From CAYXPR01 sp964467255 (GTDB lineage Bacteria; Pseudomonadota; Alphaproteobacteria; Rickettsiales; RGZB01), in assembly GCA_964467255.1 (NCBI GenBank), contig CAYXPR010000006.1:66947-130946 (forward strand): 64,000 nt of DNA, given 5' to 3'. Positions within the stretch are counted from its first letter, which is position 1, and each line of letters opens with the position of its first letter. The position numbers and the translations under genes are program-made. The notes under the pieces were generated by a model. It was given only the letters and a program-made list of their open reading frames with translations, was not told the origin of the DNA and searched no databases. Positions 62,557 through 64,000 of the stretch are shown one piece after another.

Positions 62557-63183
62557 CTAGGCCGTAAAATAGCCACAGTTTTTAAGGTAATGGTAGGCTT
62601 CGTTGATGGTTTTAAAGCGCTCTTCGGCTTCCTTTTTTCCTTGGTTTTTATCAGGGTGGAAGCGTTTCACCAGCTCGCGGTAACGCAGCTTAATGTCCTT
62701 CATCGTCACAGGGTAAGAAAGCTCCAGCACCGCCAGCGCGGCCTTACCTTCTTTCGGATATTCAGGAGGATAATAACTAAAATCTTCGGTTAAAAATGCG
62801 AATTTTTCTACCGCCTCATACAGCTCTTGCTGGCGCGTTTTTCTGCCCTTGGGTTTGCCGCCTGCCACACCCATCTTCCATGNNNNNNNNNNCCATGTCG
62901 GGCGGTGGCCGAGCTGCGCCTCTTCCTGAAAGCGCCGGATTTGCGCGTCCGTCATGCCGCGAAAGTAATCCCACCGCACGTTATATTGCCGCACATGCTC
63001 CATACAGAACCAGAAAAATTCGTCGGGCCTGCGCCCCTCGGGCGATTGCTGAGGGCTTTTCGGTGCGGGGTACAGGCCCATTTCATGGCAATTTTCCCAC
63101 ATGCACATGCGGGCGCCCTGCAGCCCCATCGCTGCAAAATCAAGCCCCGTGTGCTTCGGCTTTTTTGCCTTTTTTCTTTTCAT
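62557..63183 (-). CDS. J-domain (DnaJ-like) protein
   Basis: 208 codons as given, including four unknown ones over the N gap. N-terminal part with cysteines (MCMWENCHEMG, FWFCMEHVRQYN), C-terminal J-domain with helix II, HPD motif in LVKRFHPDKNQGKKEAEERF and helix III NEAYHYLK. This zinc-like plus J-domain architecture is common in alphaproteobacteria next to cobS/cobT. Cochaperone of DnaK or a dedicated assembly factor. Confidence 0.85.
   Translation of the reverse strand: MKRKKAKKPKHTGLDFAAMGLQGARMCMWENCHEMGLYPAPKSPQQSPEGRRPDEFFWFCMEHVRQYNVRWDYFRGMTDAQIRRFQEEAQLGHRPTWXXXXWKMGVAGGKPKGRKTRQQELYEAVEKFAFLTEDFSYYPPEYPKEGKAALAVLELSYPVTMKDIKLRYRELVKRFHPDKNQGKKEAEERFKTINEAYHYLKNCGYFTA
62883..62892. 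other. 10-N gap, probably an assembly artefact
   Basis: Ten N's flanked on both sides by the same five bases CCATG (62878-62882 and 62893-62897). Removing the N's and one copy keeps the J-domain protein in frame and gives the continuous motif GHRPTWKMG. Confidence 0.75.
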
Positions 63184-63293
63184 GCCAAAATTATGCCCGT
63201 GCAGGCAGCAGAAATCAAAGAAAAGCAGCGTGATTTGCGCTTAAGCCCTCCCCATGAGAGAATTACTTATCTAAATTAAATAAGGAAAGCTAA

Positions 63294-63458
63294 ATGTACG
63301 TTAGAAAACATGAACAAGATGATTGGAAAGCTTTAGAAAAGAAGTTGCGGAATGGGTTCGCTCTTGTCGAGCAAGTTGTCTTAAGCGAAGATCTTTTTTT
63401 CTTCAGAACCCGCCCGCGAAAGCGAAGCGATGGAAACTCTATCTGCGAGCAAGCCTGA
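63294..63458 (+). CDS. Small AT-rich open frame
   Basis: 54 codons, ATG with AAGGA at 63282-63286. The first 37 residues (MYVRKHEQDDWKALEKKLRN...SEDLFFF) look like a genuine helical protein; the rest (RTRPRKRSDGNSICEQA) is basic and out of character, as if the gene were truncated or frame-shifted. The last 20 bp overlap the end of convergent argG. Family not recognised. Confidence 0.35.
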   Translation: MYVRKHEQDDWKALEKKLRNGFALVEQVVLSEDLFFFRTRPRKRSDGNSICEQA

Positions 63459-64000
63459 GGCGTAGCGCCTGTAATTTGATAAAGCCTTCGGCATCGCGCT
63501 GGTCATAGACTGAGTCTTCTTCGAAGGTCACATGTTCTTGGCTGTAAATGCTGAAAGGCGATTTACGGCCCAGCACCATGATGCTGCCTTTGTAGAGCTT
63601 AAGGCGCACTGTGCCGGTGACTTTTTCCTGACTCGTATCAATCAGCGCCTGCAGCATGGTGCGCTCAGGGCTCCACCAGAAGCCGTTGTAAATCAGCTTT
63701 GCATAGCGCGGCATGATTTCGTCTTTCAGGTGCATCGCTTCGCGGTCAAGCGTGATGGACTCCATGGCGCGGTGCGCGTCTGATAAAATCGTGCCGCCCG
63801 GCGTTTCATACACGCCGCGGCTCTTCATGCCCACAAAGCGGTTTTCCACGATATCAAGGCGGCCGATGCCGTGCTTGCCACCCAGTTCGTTCAGTTTAGT
63901 CAGCAAATTGGCGGGGGAGAGTTTTTTGCCGTTCACCGCCACCGCGTCGCCTTTTTCGAAATCAATCTCGATGATTTCAGGCTCATTTGGGGCTTTTTCC
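63439..64000 (-). CDS. argG: Argininosuccinate synthase (3' part)
   Basis: C-terminal 186 codons; the 5' part lies beyond the window. NELGGKHGIGRLDIVENRFVGMKSRGVYETPGGTIL is the citrulline/aspartate-binding region (shown here only in part: GIGRLDIVENRFVGMKSRG), and TGTVRLKLYKGSIMVLGRKS the C-terminal domain. Joins citrulline and aspartate in arginine synthesis. Probably starts well upstream; the frame is open to base 64000. Confidence 0.95.
   Translation of the reverse strand, partial: EKAPNEPEIIEIDFEKGDAVAVNGKKLSPANLLTKLNELGGKHGIGRLDIVENRFVGMKSRGVYETPGGTILSDAHRAMESITLDREAMHLKDEIMPRYAKLIYNGFWWSPERTMLQALIDTSQEKVTGTVRLKLYKGSIMVLGRKSPFSIYSQEHVTFEEDSVYDQRDAEGFIKLQALRLRLARR

Overview
The window reads as a chromosomal segment of an alphaproteobacterium of moderate GC content. 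Evidence: the clpP-clpX-lon-hup order, an F1-only atpHAGDC operon, cobS/cobT with a neighbouring J-domain gene, a DUF2336 protein, an argJ-mutT pair, a class-I polyhydroxybutyrate gene set and tRNA genes with encoded CCA. I cannot place it below class. No CRISPR array, insertion sequence or rRNA gene was found. The sequence contains one 10-N gap (62883-62892) that appears to be an assembly join artefact.

Layout. 1-4.8 kb: proteostasis block (end of clpP, clpX, lon with its own promoter, HU gene with a clear terminator). 4.9-6.0 kb: tRNA-Val, then an unusual 0.9-kb islet (36-bp duplicate of the tRNA 3' end, hairpins, a very GC-rich small gene that looks foreign), then tRNA-Asp. 6.0-9.7 kb: storage-polymer cluster (coiled-coil small protein, PHA-synthase-like hydrolase overlapping it by 182 nt, thiolase, small periplasmic protein, acetoacetyl-CoA reductase) followed by tRNA-Cys with a second partial copy of its 3' end. 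10-13.8 kb: a very large secreted ankyrin / proline-rich / double-SPOR protein. 14-17.6 kb: tRNA-Asn and a leftward five-gene operon (class-III aminotransferase, small protein, aquaporin, two membrane proteins). 17.8-22.3 kb: a two-part protein whose first half resembles glutamyl-tRNA reductase, an RlmI-like rRNA methyltransferase, a 67-aa protein and DUF2336.

22.4-35.5 kb: mostly leftward housekeeping: YbbP/YbbA transporter divergent from a TesA-type esterase, an AstE/AspA-like metallohydrolase, mutT, argJ, ispH, zapE divergent from panC, a redoxin, and a lipid-linked glycosyltransferase with an LPG-synthase-type membrane protein. 35.5-45.7 kb: dnaE, a second ankyrin/proline-rich secreted protein, ilvD, two unknown proteins, ubiG and a family-2 glycosyltransferase. 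46.8-51.8 kb: the F1 ATP synthase operon. 52-57.8 kb: two unknown proteins, priA, transaldolase-like, xerC and a lysine-rich repeat protein. 57.8-64 kb: GT-C-like membrane protein, cobT, cobS, a small charged protein, a J-domain protein, and the 3' part of argG.

The most unusual items are the tRNA-flanking 3'-end duplications with the foreign GC-rich gene, the dual-coding overlap in the PHA cluster, the GluTR-like fusion protein, and the two proline-rich ankyrin proteins (one ending in tandem SPOR domains). All functional statements rest on motif reading by eye, without database searches.
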